In this document: positions 1 to 9,131 of the stretch, in pieces
Numbering within the stretch: position 1 is the stretch's first letter
How the letters are laid out: each line of letters begins with the position of its first letter
Assembly: GCA_039105265.1 (NCBI GenBank)
Contig: JAPFFF010000009.1
Coordinates: forward strand, 5,642,001-5,706,000
DNA length: 64,000 nt
DNA from: Tritrichomonas musculus
Taxonomy: Eukaryota > Parabasalia > Tritrichomonadida > Tritrichomonadidae
Reading direction: 5' to 3'
Notes under the pieces: model-generated
Told to the model about the DNA's origin: nothing
The model's input: only the letters and a program-made list of their open reading frames with translations
The model's database searches: none
Program-made: the position numbers and the translations under genes

Positions 1-4
1 GGCA

Positions 5-190
5 ATGATAGTTAACTATGACATGACTAAGCCAATAAAAATAAAAGTTAATACGGATTCATTAAAATATTTGGAAATGAGATTAGTTGATTTCATGTTT
101 CAACCAGTAATATTAAAATCTCCTCTCTTCATTACCTTAAAAATAAAACCAAGCCAAGAGGCTGATATATATGACATCCTTACTAAATGA
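5..190 (+). CDS. small hypothetical ORF at left edge of Polinton
   Basis: A 61-codon ATG-started frame that begins four bases from the window edge. It may be a complete small gene or the end of a larger one whose upstream part is not visible. Its last 8 bases overlap the convergent nuclease gene at 183-506. It has no recognised motif; the sequence is a mix of hydrophobic and basic residues. It is kept because the Polinton is densely coding and the frame ends exactly where the opposing gene ends. Confidence 0.35.
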   Translation: MIVNYDMTKPIKIKVNTDSLKYLEMRLVDFMFQPVILKSPLFITLKIKPSQEADIYDILTK

Positions 191-506
191 TAGCTCTGGG
201 ACAATGATATTGGATATAAGTCCTAATAATATATATCATTTCATTCACATTCCCAACAAAGTACTCATTACCTATAAATGCTGTTCCATCTCTTGTTGTT
301 GCTCTCTTATAATTTTCTTCAAATATTGTTATTAATTCTTTTTCCACTTTTACTGAATCACTTACTGCTTCAATTATATATACTTCGCTGTCTTTTGGAT
401 ATTGTCCCATTCTTGTTGCAATCTTATTTGTTCTACCAATTTTGTATACAGGTTGATTAGAATAAGAAAATTCCCTTTCACGAATCAAATATATGTATTC
501 TACCAT
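183..506 (-). CDS. GIY-YIG / T5orf172-like small nuclease
   Basis: A 107-residue protein that opens with YIYLIRE, then PVYKIGRT around residues 19-26 and an RMGQYP stretch at 32-37. This is the layout of the GIY-YIG-like T5orf172/MSV199 group: two short beta strands bearing Y-I-Y-L and Y-K-I-G, then a basic helix. Stand-alone copies are common in large DNA viruses and in mobile elements. Its role here is inferred to be DNA cutting, either for mobility or for recombination. It lies between the window edge and the polymerase gene and is transcribed away from the polymerase, so 507-561 is a divergent promoter region. The ATG at 506 is the first in frame. Confidence 0.7.
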   Translation of the reverse strand: MVEYIYLIREREFSYSNQPVYKIGRTNKIATRMGQYPKDSEVYIIEAVSDSVKVEKELITIFEENYKRATTRDGTAFIGNEYFVGNVNEMIYIIRTYIQYHCPRAII

Positions 507-561
507 TTTAGGGTTAATAAATATTTAGCGTGATATTTTTTTATTTCTTATTTACACTTAA

Positions 562-3500
562 ATGACATACCTCTTTGATATATCAGTTGACCTCTATTCG
601 ACTGCAAGAACGGAAGCAAGAAAAGAGTATAAGCAAAGGGTGAAAGACGTAAGAGACAAACGAAAGTTCAAGAAATATTTGAAAGAATTCATGACCAAGG
701 CTAAGAAAGAAATATCATTTGACATAGATATAGGTGATGATGAAGATAAGAGACTTGCTTTCACTGAAACATTAAGACAATTACACAAAGAGAACAAGAA
801 GAATATAGTAGTAAAAAGCGAATCATTAGGTGGTGAGGAATACAAATGGTTTACACTTTCCAAGGCACGAAGATTAGATTCAACAATAGGACATATATCA
901 GGGACAATAGACTTGAATGATGACTGTTCAGACAATAATCCTTGGGTTGGCAATGTATTCATCCCTGCAAAATACCAGTTGCTCTTCATTAAAAATAGAA
1001 AGAGAGGCAAGCAAACATCATTCACTATTAATAAAGAAGATAATAAAGGTAAGTTGTATGAAGAAGAAGTTGAAGTCGACGAAGATTATCGCGATAATCC
1101 AGAAGGTGGATTCTTCCCTTATATTAATCTTTCTGATTTAGACTTATCACAGTACCAAATATTCAAGACAGTTGATAAGAAGAACTATAAAGACAATTGT
1201 TTGGTATATGCTTGCATTCAGTCTGGAGTATTCACTGATGAGGAAATTAATTATTTACGCTTTATGGTCAAGACTAGGTTAATCCCCAATAACTTGATAT
1301 ACGATATAGCCAAGCAGTTTAAATGCCATTTTGTTGTAAGAAGGATTAATGAGGGAAAAGATGTAGTAAACCAACAAGAAATAAAAATAGATACAAGAAA
1401 GAGACCATGGGCCAAAGAGTATGACCGAATTGTTGACTTATTACTGTACAAGAACCATTACATGATATATAAACCCCTAAATGGTGTTAAACCTATGGCA
1501 ATATTTCGCAAGCTATTTAAAGAAGGAAAGTTCAGGGAGATAAAGAACTGTGAAATGAATATCTTAGCAACGAATGAATACAACTCTCACTTAGCGGATT
1601 ATACAGACCTTGAATATGATCCTGAATTGTGCTGTAAACTAATAGATTCATCAGAGACGAAAAAGGAGAGAGAGTGGAGTAGGATTTATTATTCTGATTT
1701 TGAAACTAATACCACTGTATCACCCCATATGCCTTATCTAAATATTACTGTGTACAGGACCAAAGAGTTAATTCATAAAATGATATTTGATGGGGAGAAT
1801 ATCGCTGACAGATTACTAAAGTCATTGGAGAACAATTCTCTCATTTACTTCCATAACCTTAAATATGATGCTTGTTTCTTTATAAATACTCCTGGATGGG
1901 ATGTACAAATAACAGAGAGAAGTGGAACGATTCTGCAAATAGTCATGACAAAGTATAAACCTAACAAGAGATTAACTTTCCGCAATAGCTACTCTATCAT
2001 CCCTGCTGCATTAGCTTCATTTGGCAAGATGTTTCAGTTACCAGTTCATAAAGAGGTAATGGCCTATAAAATATATACTGAAAGGAACATAAATAGGAAA
2101 ACTGTCTCTGCGCTTGAATTTCAACTACAGTATTACATGGAGAACCAAGACAAGAAACCATTGACACAGATAAAACAAGACTGGAAGCAATTAATAGATA
2201 ATGCAAAAGCTTGTGGTGCATATGTTGGAGGAGCTATTGATATTATGAAGTATGCCATCTATTATTGCAAACTGGATTGCATAGTATTGATGAAGGGAGT
2301 AGAGAAATTTAATAGAGATCTGGTAGAAGTATTTAAGCAGACGAAGACAAAGATGCTTGATGTCCATAACTTTATATCCATTAGCTCTATTGGCTACTAT
2401 TATGCATATAAATTTGGTTGCTTTGATGGGTGTTATCAACTTAGTGGTAAACCACAAAACTTCATTCAGAGATGCGTTAGTGGAGGTAGAACAATGACAG
2501 CTAATAATGAAAAGCAATATATAGAGGAAAGGATACAAGATTTTGATGCAGTCAGTTTATATCCTAGTGCAATGAGTATTATGTCTGGTGTACCTAAAGG
2601 AGTGCCAGAAGTAATTCGCCTGGAGGCCTCAGGTACTAATCGTGCGGGCCCATCGGATATGTTTACGAAAGAATTATTAGATTTTGATCAGTTCTTCATT
2701 GAAATCAATATCAAGAAGATCAAGTGCAAGGCTGACAAACCATATAAATTTGGTCAAATATTTAGTAGGAATGATCAAGGGTCAAAAATATTTAACAACA
2801 ACCCCATCAACAATTATTACATAGACAAGAGAGCTTTTATGGACTTGATGGAGTTTTATGATTTCGATTATGAGTTTATTAGAGGATATTACTTTGACAA
2901 AGGATTCAATAACAAGATTAATGTATTTATAGAGAAATTGTTCAATCTAAGAAGGAGATACCAAGATGCTAACAATCCATTGCAACAAACCATTAAACTA
3001 CTTCTTAATTCTATTTACGGAAAATCTATCCTAAAGGCAACAACAACTGAAACTAAATGCATACCAAAAGATAAAGCCATTAAATATATATGGAAGAACT
3101 ATAATTACATAACAGAGGTGATAGAGAACAAGTCAATTGATAATGTATATGTTAAGAAGGTTAAACCAATAAACAGTCATTTTAATTTACCTCATTTTGG
3201 TGCTAGTGTCTTGTCATGGAGCAAACATTTAATGAATAGGGTAATGAGTACAGCTGAGCAAAATGGAATAGACATCTACTATACAGATACAGATAGCGTA
3301 CACGTTAGAGAAATAGATGTACCAAGGATAGCTGAGGTGTTCAAGAAAAAATATGGGAAGGAGTTGATTGGTAAGAAGATGACACAGTTTCATTGTGACT
3401 TTGATTCGTTTAATGGTGCTGTCGGTAGTGTTCATTCAAGGAAATTAATAGCATTAGGAAAGAAAAGTTACTTAGATATCCTAGTTGATGAAAAAGGTAA

Positions 3501-3714
3501 TGAAGGCTATCACATTAGATTAAAAGGAATACCAAAACAAGTTATCCTGAACAAAGCAAAAAGAATGGGTATAACAATTGAGCAACTATATGAGAAACTT
3601 TATGATGGAGAGGAAATTACATTTAACCTCCTTGATGGTGCTAATTGCTTCAGAAAGAGTAGTTCTTATCAACAAGTAAATCTTCCTGTGTTTGAACGAA
3701 GAATCAAATTCTAA
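562..3714 (+). CDS. polB: protein-primed family B DNA polymerase (Polinton PolB)
   Basis: 1050 residues. Exonuclease motifs are visible as Exo I D379/E381 (SDFETN), Exo II N432 to D436 (HNLKYD) and Exo III Y568/D572 (YCKLD). Polymerase motifs are A at 662-668 (DAVSLYP), B at 812-820 (K-x3-NSIYG) and C at 909-911 (YTDTDS). The long spacers match the protein-primed branch used by Polintons, adenoviruses and linear plasmids. Residues about 205-305 contain DNCLVYAC (C213) and NHYMIYKP (H299), resembling a papain/OTU-like cysteine peptidase fold ahead of the exonuclease. It would replicate the element with a terminal protein as primer. The ATG follows TTTACACTTAA, similar to the ATTTACATAAACCTA before the next gene. 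Its stop codon overlaps a 63-bp inverted repeat. Confidence 0.95.
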   Translation: MTYLFDISVDLYSTARTEARKEYKQRVKDVRDKRKFKKYLKEFMTKAKKEISFDIDIGDDEDKRLAFTETLRQLHKENKKNIVVKSESLGGEEYKWFTLSKARRLDSTIGHISGTIDLNDDCSDNNPWVGNVFIPAKYQLLFIKNRKRGKQTSFTINKEDNKGKLYEEEVEVDEDYRDNPEGGFFPYINLSDLDLSQYQIFKTVDKKNYKDNCLVYACIQSGVFTDEEINYLRFMVKTRLIPNNLIYDIAKQFKCHFVVRRINEGKDVVNQQEIKIDTRKRPWAKEYDRIVDLLLYKNHYMIYKPLNGVKPMAIFRKLFKEGKFREIKNCEMNILATNEYNSHLADYTDLEYDPELCCKLIDSSETKKEREWSRIYYSDFETNTTVSPHMPYLNITVYRTKELIHKMIFDGENIADRLLKSLENNSLIYFHNLKYDACFFINTPGWDVQITERSGTILQIVMTKYKPNKRLTFRNSYSIIPAALASFGKMFQLPVHKEVMAYKIYTERNINRKTVSALEFQLQYYMENQDKKPLTQIKQDWKQLIDNAKACGAYVGGAIDIMKYAIYYCKLDCIVLMKGVEKFNRDLVEVFKQTKTKMLDVHNFISISSIGYYYAYKFGCFDGCYQLSGKPQNFIQRCVSGGRTMTANNEKQYIEERIQDFDAVSLYPSAMSIMSGVPKGVPEVIRLEASGTNRAGPSDMFTKELLDFDQFFIEINIKKIKCKADKPYKFGQIFSRNDQGSKIFNNNPINNYYIDKRAFMDLMEFYDFDYEFIRGYYFDKGFNNKINVFIEKLFNLRRRYQDANNPLQQTIKLLLNSIYGKSILKATTTETKCIPKDKAIKYIWKNYNYITEVIENKSIDNVYVKKVKPINSHFNLPHFGASVLSWSKHLMNRVMSTAEQNGIDIYYTDTDSVHVREIDVPRIAEVFKKKYGKELIGKKMTQFHCDFDSFNGAVGSVHSRKLIALGKKSYLDILVDEKGNEGYHIRLKGIPKQVILNKAKRMGITIEQLYEKLYDGEEITFNLLDGANCFRKSSSYQQVNLPVFERRIKF

Positions 3715-3775
3715 AAATCTTCATCTTATTTTTGGTTTGGGTTAACAGGTTAGATCTAACCCTATTTTTCTAACC
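3713..3775. repeat. 63-bp inverted repeat, copy 1 (3' end of polB)
   Basis: This copy starts on the polB stop codon and is almost identical, in reverse orientation, to 4938-5000. It contains the near-palindrome GGTTAGATCTAACC and a GTTAAC site. Copies 1 and 3 flank the 339-residue gene. Copy 2 (4842-4880) is shorter. Confidence 0.9.
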
Positions 3776-3820
3776 TTTATTTTTTTAGTTAATTTTTTAT
3801 CTTCCATTTACATAAACCTA

Positions 3821-4840
3821 ATGATAGCGCAAACAAATACACAAGCTCAAGCCGACTTCAATGTTAATGAATATCTTGTTGACCTAATACCTAAACCAAT
3901 ATCTGATGTAAATGGGAAAGTTGACAAGTATTATGATATTCATGGAAACCCTATTAAGCCTCTTGTGGAAGTTAGTTGTGAAAAAGAATTAAACACAAAG
4001 AGAATGATTATGAGGGATTTGCTAACCAATAACTATAATCCTGATGCTTATGATGTTAAGTTTGAGCACAACAATAAATATATCAAAGACGTTTTCACTA
4101 TGATTTCAAGTCTTCCAAAGATAATGCCAATATCACAGACAAAACCATTTGAACCAATATTTAATGAAATAGAAGTATTAAAGACAGATAGTGCAGAACT
4201 TAAGAAGTTTCTACGTAAAATGAATGTACAGTTTGTTGGTTATTATTGTGACCACAATGCTATGAATGAGAAGTGCGATAAAGTAGTGATGAGTACAAGT
4301 GAACTTTTGGAGAGTGAAGACTTTGAGAAATATAAAGAGTTTATTGAAAGATACGCTAACTGTATATATGATGTATTCTGTTATTACTGGTATGATATGG
4401 AAAACAATAATAATCATGAGAGCTTAAGAAGTAAGGTTAATGAATTTCATATTGATTACAATACCTTATTGAAGCTTAGATGCTGTATTACGAGGATTAA
4501 TACTAAAATATTTAATATCAATTCAAGTTCCAATAAACGTTGCAGTAAGTGTGAGGCCAAACAGAGATTATATGAATATACTTTGCGTGAAGTTCAACGT
4601 ATGAGAGCTGAACAGGAAGAAATCGATAGGCAGTTTGATGAGTCTGATTACGATTTAGCCAAGTTTATGCAGAACAATTATCCAAACATTGATAGATTAT
4701 TGTTAAAGGATGTTCAGCAGAGATATGCCAAAGAGTTTGGACAGAAATTAACATTTGCACAATTAACAGAAAAGATTGAACAGACAGGCAAATGGAAGAT
4801 AACAAAGGTTCATAACATTATGTATGTGAGTAAATTGTAA
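3821..4840 (+). CDS. hypothetical Polinton protein with Cys cluster
   Basis: A 339-residue protein not assigned to any family. The N-terminal half is mixed alpha/beta-like. Around residues 224-255 a cluster with two adjacent cysteines, followed by CSKCE, could bind zinc. The C-terminal third is rich in charged helices. It is transcribed in the same direction as polB, 106 bases downstream, and has its own ATTTACATAAACCTA-type leader. The gene is bracketed by 63-bp inverted repeats, which raises the possibility that it is an inserted cassette. Its position next to polB suggests a replication or DNA-binding role, but this is only inference. Confidence 0.75.
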   Translation: MIAQTNTQAQADFNVNEYLVDLIPKPISDVNGKVDKYYDIHGNPIKPLVEVSCEKELNTKRMIMRDLLTNNYNPDAYDVKFEHNNKYIKDVFTMISSLPKIMPISQTKPFEPIFNEIEVLKTDSAELKKFLRKMNVQFVGYYCDHNAMNEKCDKVVMSTSELLESEDFEKYKEFIERYANCIYDVFCYYWYDMENNNNHESLRSKVNEFHIDYNTLLKLRCCITRINTKIFNINSSSNKRCSKCEAKQRLYEYTLREVQRMRAEQEEIDRQFDESDYDLAKFMQNNYPNIDRLLLKDVQQRYAKEFGQKLTFAQLTEKIEQTGKWKITKVHNIMYVSKL

Positions 4841-4841
4841 A

Positions 4842-4880
4842 GGTTAGAAAAATAGGGTTAGAACTAACCTGTTAACCCAA
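4842..4880. repeat. copy 2 of the Polinton repeat (39 bp core)
   Basis: It carries GGTTAGAAAAATAGGG, then GGTTAGAACTAACC and GTTAACCCAA. It matches the core of 4938-5000 in the same orientation and begins one base after the stop codon of the 339-residue gene. The flank diverges after GTTAACCCAA. Confidence 0.85.
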
Positions 4881-4937
4881 GGACCAAAAATACTAAAAAA
4901 ATCATCTTATATTTTTGTTTATCAGATGACTCTGAAT

Positions 4938-5000
4938 GGTTAGAAAAATAGGGTTAGAACTAACCTGTTAACCCAAACCAAAAATAAGATGAAGATTTTT
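4938..5000. repeat. 63-bp inverted repeat, copy 3
   Basis: Reverse complement of 3713-3775 with one or two differences. It lies just beyond the 3' end of the minus-strand gene 5007-5261. All three copies of the repeat therefore sit at gene 3' ends, which suits a transcription terminator or mRNA 3'-end hairpin as well as a cassette border. Confidence 0.9.
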
Positions 5001-5006
5001 TTGTTT

Positions 5007-5261
5007 TCATGCTTCTTTCTTCTCAGCAGTAACCATTTCAGCAATTTTCTTCAATTCCTCTAGCTCTTGCTTCTTTCTTTGTCTATATTCTTTTTGTTGT
5101 TGTCGTCTGGCTTCAAGTCTTTCTTCAGGGGTATTATATTTACTCTTCCTGCCTCTTTTCGGAGTATCCATTGACGTCAGATTCTCACTTGACTTCGATT
5201 TGGACAATTTCTTTATTACTTCTGTTTTCTTGAATTGGTTTAGGTCTATTTTACTCGTCAT
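5007..5261 (-). CDS. small basic AT-hook-like DNA-binding protein
   Basis: 84 residues, strongly basic. KRGRKSKY near residues 36-43 resembles an AT-hook. It is followed by a charged helix with QQQKEYRQRKKQELEEL, similar to a bZIP basic region. Such short RGRK-plus-helix proteins recur in Polintons and large DNA viruses. The likely role is DNA binding, packaging or transcription control (inference). It is the last gene of the minus-strand cluster. Confidence 0.65.
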   Translation of the reverse strand: MTSKIDLNQFKKTEVIKKLSKSKSSENLTSMDTPKRGRKSKYNTPEERLEARRQQQKEYRQRKKQELEELKKIAEMVTAEKKEA

Positions 5262-5290
5262 TTTGATAAAAATAAAAAAACAAATAATAA

Positions 5291-5818
5291 TTACATATTA
5301 ACTGCATGCTTAAGACAAAGATGATATTTGTTAACTAATTCATTATATTCTTTGTTATATACTTGTTTGAAATCAGTACATACTTCTCCATTATCATTTA
5401 CTATCTTAATGGAATCTATCTTACGTATTGGATTAGCTTTCCCTGCACAACAACCTACATCCTCATCAAGACTTATTTCTACCACCTCCGCCTTAATAAT
5501 TGTTTTAATTATATTAGATAAGGCAGTAACAGGGACAATTATACAATTCTTTGATATTAAGTTGGATAATAATGCTTTGTCCTGGTCTAACAAGATTTTT
5601 GCATACGTTTCAAGTATCACGTACTTAACATCCTTTGCTTCTTCTTCTTGATTCTCTTCTAATTCAACATTACGAGTGATAACAATTTCTTCTTTTCCAT
5701 CATCCCTTTTGTTTATAATAATATTATTATTTATATTGCTTGTTGACTGTGCTGCTGCTTGAGGTTCTAATGAAACGTTCGCGTTAACTCCAGCATTGTT
5801 GGATCTCTTCTTTATCAT
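5291..5818 (-). CDS. hypothetical Polinton protein
   Basis: 175 residues with no family recognised. The first 70 residues are low-complexity (asparagine runs, then acidic EEENQEEEAKD-like composition). The rest is a compact domain with a CCAG motif near residue 123 and a C-terminal cysteine. It is separated by 29 bases from the downstream basic protein gene and by 28 bases from the upstream gene, consistent with dense minus-strand packing. It starts at the first ATG of the frame, right after a GAAAGGAA leader. Confidence 0.6.
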   Translation of the reverse strand: MIKKRSNNAGVNANVSLEPQAAAQSTSNINNNIIINKRDDGKEEIVITRNVELEENQEEEAKDVKYVILETYAKILLDQDKALLSNLISKNCIIVPVTALSNIIKTIIKAEVVEISLDEDVGCCAGKANPIRKIDSIKIVNDNGEVCTDFKQVYNKEYNELVNKYHLCLKHAVNM

Positions 5819-5846
5819 TTCCTTTCGAAAAAAAGTTGATAATCAA

Positions 5847-6275
5847 TCAGTAATGAATATTAGCTTGCTTAACATTAATTGGTTTAAAGTATCCAATCCT
5901 TCCTTTATTTCTTTCATCCGCTCTACCTTGTATTTCTCCTAATTTCTCTGGTTTCTTTAAGTATGGAGGAAGAATAGGAGCTTTGGGTGCTTTATCTTTC
6001 TTCAAATAATACCCTCCATCTGTAATACTAACAGGTGGTTCGTGTAATGGTTTTGTTTTATGTTGATTACTCTTTGGTGGTTTGACTGGTTTGTTTTCCA
6101 TATACTTTGTTGGTGGTCTATTAATTCTTGGGTTAAACGTAACTGCGTAAGTATTGTCATTAGAAAATATGCCAAAGTGATTAAACTCTATTGTCTTCTC
6201 AGTCTTAGTTCCTTCATTAAACATTGTCCCCTCTGCTCCAACTGTTGTTGAATTGGGTTTTCCGTACTTATTCAT
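5847..6275 (-). CDS. hypothetical proline/lysine-rich Polinton protein
   Basis: 142 residues, rich in proline, lysine and asparagine, with PPTKYMENKPVKPPKS-like composition in the middle and a basic C-terminus. It looks mostly disordered, with no catalytic motif. Disordered proline-rich proteins near capsid genes are often minor virion or scaffold proteins, but nothing here proves it. The ATG follows a T-run and AAAAAGAA leader like those of neighbouring genes. Confidence 0.55.
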   Translation of the reverse strand: MNKYGKPNSTTVGAEGTMFNEGTKTEKTIEFNHFGIFSNDNTYAVTFNPRINRPPTKYMENKPVKPPKSNQHKTKPLHEPPVSITDGGYYLKKDKAPKAPILPPYLKKPEKLGEIQGRADERNKGRIGYFKPINVKQANIHY

Positions 6276-6314
6276 TTCTTTTTCAAAAAAAAATTGGTTG
6301 GTCGAGATTCCGAC

Positions 6315-6764
6315 TTACAGAACTAGCTCTTGATGAAGACCGATAAATAGTTCAGGTGTATTTAATTCATATTTCTTACGTAATTCCTCTATCATTGTTT
6401 TAGTCTTTTTAGATGCTAATTCTATTGAATAATTGTAGTAACTGTATTCTCCATATTCTTGTTCCTTATTTGAACCATTAACAAAAAACTCTTGCATTTT
6501 ATAATTAATTTTCCTTCTTGAGTTAGTATTTAATACTATGTGTTCTATATCATATTCTTTAATTTTGTCTGGATATATCCTCCATACGTTCTTGTCCGCC
6601 TTAATTGATATGTAGATGACTTTTGCTAAATATTTATTTTTTGAAAGTTGAATTGGATATCGATCACAAAGGATAGCGAAATTACTTTCCTTAAAATCTT
6701 CTGGGTTATCAGCGAGGGAAATAACATTATTGATGTAATCATATACTTTATATTGGTCTTGCAT
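6315..6764 (-). CDS. hypothetical Polinton protein
   Basis: 149 residues, unrecognised. It is a compact globular-looking sequence with many tyrosines (EYGEYSYYNYS around residues 93-103) and lysines. It has no signal peptide or membrane segment. It lies between the HNH nuclease gene (36 bases away) and the proline-rich gene (39 bases away), all on the minus strand. Confidence 0.55.
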   Translation of the reverse strand: MQDQYKVYDYINNVISLADNPEDFKESNFAILCDRYPIQLSKNKYLAKVIYISIKADKNVWRIYPDKIKEYDIEHIVLNTNSRRKINYKMQEFFVNGSNKEQEYGEYSYYNYSIELASKKTKTMIEELRKKYELNTPELFIGLHQELVL

Positions 6765-6800
6765 TTTGTATGGAAATAAAAAAAATATAATTAAAATTTT

Positions 6801-7418
6801 TTAGTCTAATCCGTATTGTTGTTTGAAAGTATGTATTAACATAGAAGTTGGTTTGTGATTAATATCTCTTGTTTTAATCATTTTACGTCCTCCTTTTTCT
6901 GTATTTATGTGCATTATCCTATAAACATCATCAGTTATTTGTTCATAGAAAACATCTTCTTCCGTTTCTTCATCATAATAGTAATAATACTTATTTTCAT
7001 CAAATACTCTTCTTTCATTCTTTAGGTCATAGTGAGTAATAACTATAGCCTCATCTGGTATATCGTCAACAAACTCGTATTTAACACCATTTCTTGATGA
7101 AGCATTTCTGTTATTTTCACTTGCTGAAACCCAACGAAGATTGCTCAAATGATAATCCGTTCTGTCTTTTGATATATGATCCACTTGTGTTTTATGTTTT
7201 GGGTCGTCATTTGATATGAACTGTTTGGCAATTATTCTATGCTTATCTATCTTGTTTCCATTAAGATTTACACTTGGATATCCATTACTTTTGTTTACTC
7301 GTTCCTTTACTTCATAATGATTATCCTTTCGTCTAATAGTGAATGGATACTGGTTAAGTATCTCATAATCAGGATACTCATTTATTGTAACAAAATCTAT
7401 AACTTGTTCTTCTGTCAT
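6801..7418 (-). CDS. HNH endonuclease (NUMOD4/HNH_3 type)
   Basis: 205 residues. An N-terminal part with YPSVNL and KHRIIAKQF (about residues 47-68) leads to an HNH core: QVDHISKDRTDYHLSNLRW, then ENNRNASS at about 102-109. This is the HNH_3 pattern seen in homing-type nucleases of phages and large viruses. The C-terminal half is tyrosine- and acid-rich and unknown. In the Polinton it may act as a passenger homing nuclease or help recombination. It is the second nuclease-like gene of this element besides the GIY-YIG gene at 183-506. Confidence 0.85.
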   Translation of the reverse strand: MTEEQVIDFVTINEYPDYEILNQYPFTIRRKDNHYEVKERVNKSNGYPSVNLNGNKIDKHRIIAKQFISNDDPKHKTQVDHISKDRTDYHLSNLRWVSASENNRNASSRNGVKYEFVDDIPDEAIVITHYDLKNERRVFDENKYYYYYDEETEEDVFYEQITDDVYRIMHINTEKGGRKMIKTRDINHKPTSMLIHTFKQQYGLD

Positions 7419-7486
7419 TTTGTATTTATGTATAGTGATAATAAAAAAATATAATTAAAATAGAAAGACGCAATTATTTTTGTTAT

Positions 7487-9100
7487 TTAATCCCTTGAGG
7501 TCAAGTCATAATTGCCAAGGCGTACTAAAGGTGGCATACCATTTGGTTGAACTAAGATAGATATAGATGAATCAAATAAGAGACATATTAAAGGTGGAGT
7601 TTGAGTAGCTTTTGCATATGTATTGTCACCTGTTTCTTGTGTTACATTTATTTCAAAATTAATAGGTGACAAAGAGGTTAATCCTTGTTGATATGTATTA
7701 TCAGTTTCTGTAGGTAATCCGATAAAGAAACTACTCTTGTCATTTGAATAAATTCCCTTCGAATAACCAAATTTAGGTTTATTAGTAGTCTTATCTCTAT
7801 CACAATGAGTTAAACTGTTTACCACTTCCTTATTAAAACCACTTTGTCCTCCATTCACGTTCATTGCGTTCTGACAATATTCTAAGAACTCTGGGTATTC
7901 ATCTGTAGTGCCAAATGGCTTTGCAGGAATGTTACCGTAACCTCCACAGTTTAATTGGAAGGACTTAAAGTTAGGATTCTTAAAGTATGTATGATGAGTA
8001 TGCTTCACAGGAAATAATAAGTAAATTGAGTCAACAAAGCGAGGAGTGATTGTGCAAGTAGTCTTGTCATTAGGGTTCTTTAATGGAGTAGTAGTAGTGT
8101 AAATAGATATCGTTTGGGTTGGAAATGTAAGTGGATGAGTTGGGTCTGCATATCGTTGTACTAGACTAGAGTAAATATTATCCTCTATACCAAAGCAAGG
8201 GATAATAGATGAACACTCAGTAACGGAGTAATCAACTTCCTGAAATGTTCTATTTTCTACTGTAAGTTCTGTTACTCCATCTTTAGCAGTTGGCTTATCA
8301 GTATACATTGTTATTGGTTCACCAATTGGGATAAATTCATTAATAATTTCATTTAATTTATATTTTGAATTGACGATATGATCATATTCAAACGCTTTTC
8401 CTGGACCCATAGGACAACATACCATACCAGCACATGAAAAGAATAATCGGAGTTCAATTTTGCCTGCGAATGCTGGAAGGTATTTAATATTTGATAATGG
8501 TAAGAACCTTCTTAAATCAATCTTCAAGTGAATTTTATATTTTTTGTCTTCCCATCCTGGTGCAAAATCAACAATAAATCCTGTTCTGCTGCCTGATTTA
8601 CCATTCCATATATCTTTATGTCTTGCCTTTGAATATACATCTGCTCTCTTTGTTGTTTCATTCGCACAACATGCAGTTAAGAACGATTCTTCACAACCAA
8701 AGTTCTGGGTATATATCGTTATTCCGTTAGCTACTATTTCATATTTCTCAACAGCATCTCTAGCATCCTTGAAACCAAACCATACTCTGTTGAATTGATA
8801 TCCATCGCCTTCTGCTGCAGTTATCTTACTACCAGCAGCTTCTTTAATCTTTACCTCCATATCAGCTCTAATAAATCCATTATATATGTCTGCTGTATTG
8901 TTTGTGTTAGGTGATATAATTGCACTTGTATATGAACCTTTATGAATTGGAGGCGATGGAGAATAAGATGTTTGAGGACTAATTGTGTATTGCTTGTTGG
9001 TATCAGACAAGGCTATACAATTATCAACAATATCAAAATAGCTAGCAATTTGGGTACATGTTTCTGCTGACGTCCTTAGTTCAATTTCTGGATTTAACAT
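7487..9100 (-). CDS. major capsid-like protein (predicted double jelly-roll)
   Basis: A 537-residue protein counted from the ATG at 9100; an upstream TTG would add ten hydrophobic residues and is unlikely. It is the largest late-side protein, rich in beta-strand-like segments, aromatic residues and prolines. Residues 191-222 (HLKIDLRRFLPL, then PAFAGKIELRLFF) match the way a strand-turn-strand closes a jelly roll in Polinton major capsid proteins. Size, position near the packaging ATPase, and composition support the call. The fold itself is inferred, not seen. No signal or membrane segment is present. Confidence 0.6.
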   Translation of the reverse strand: MLNPEIELRTSAETCTQIASYFDIVDNCIALSDTNKQYTISPQTSYSPSPPIHKGSYTSAIISPNTNNTADIYNGFIRADMEVKIKEAAGSKITAAEGDGYQFNRVWFGFKDARDAVEKYEIVANGITIYTQNFGCEESFLTACCANETTKRADVYSKARHKDIWNGKSGSRTGFIVDFAPGWEDKKYKIHLKIDLRRFLPLSNIKYLPAFAGKIELRLFFSCAGMVCCPMGPGKAFEYDHIVNSKYKLNEIINEFIPIGEPITMYTDKPTAKDGVTELTVENRTFQEVDYSVTECSSIIPCFGIEDNIYSSLVQRYADPTHPLTFPTQTISIYTTTTPLKNPNDKTTCTITPRFVDSIYLLFPVKHTHHTYFKNPNFKSFQLNCGGYGNIPAKPFGTTDEYPEFLEYCQNAMNVNGGQSGFNKEVVNSLTHCDRDKTTNKPKFGYSKGIYSNDKSSFFIGLPTETDNTYQQGLTSLSPINFEINVTQETGDNTYAKATQTPPLICLLFDSSISILVQPNGMPPLVRLGNYDLTSRD

Positions 9101-9131
9101 ATTTTCTTTTGAGAAAAATAATAAAAGCAAA

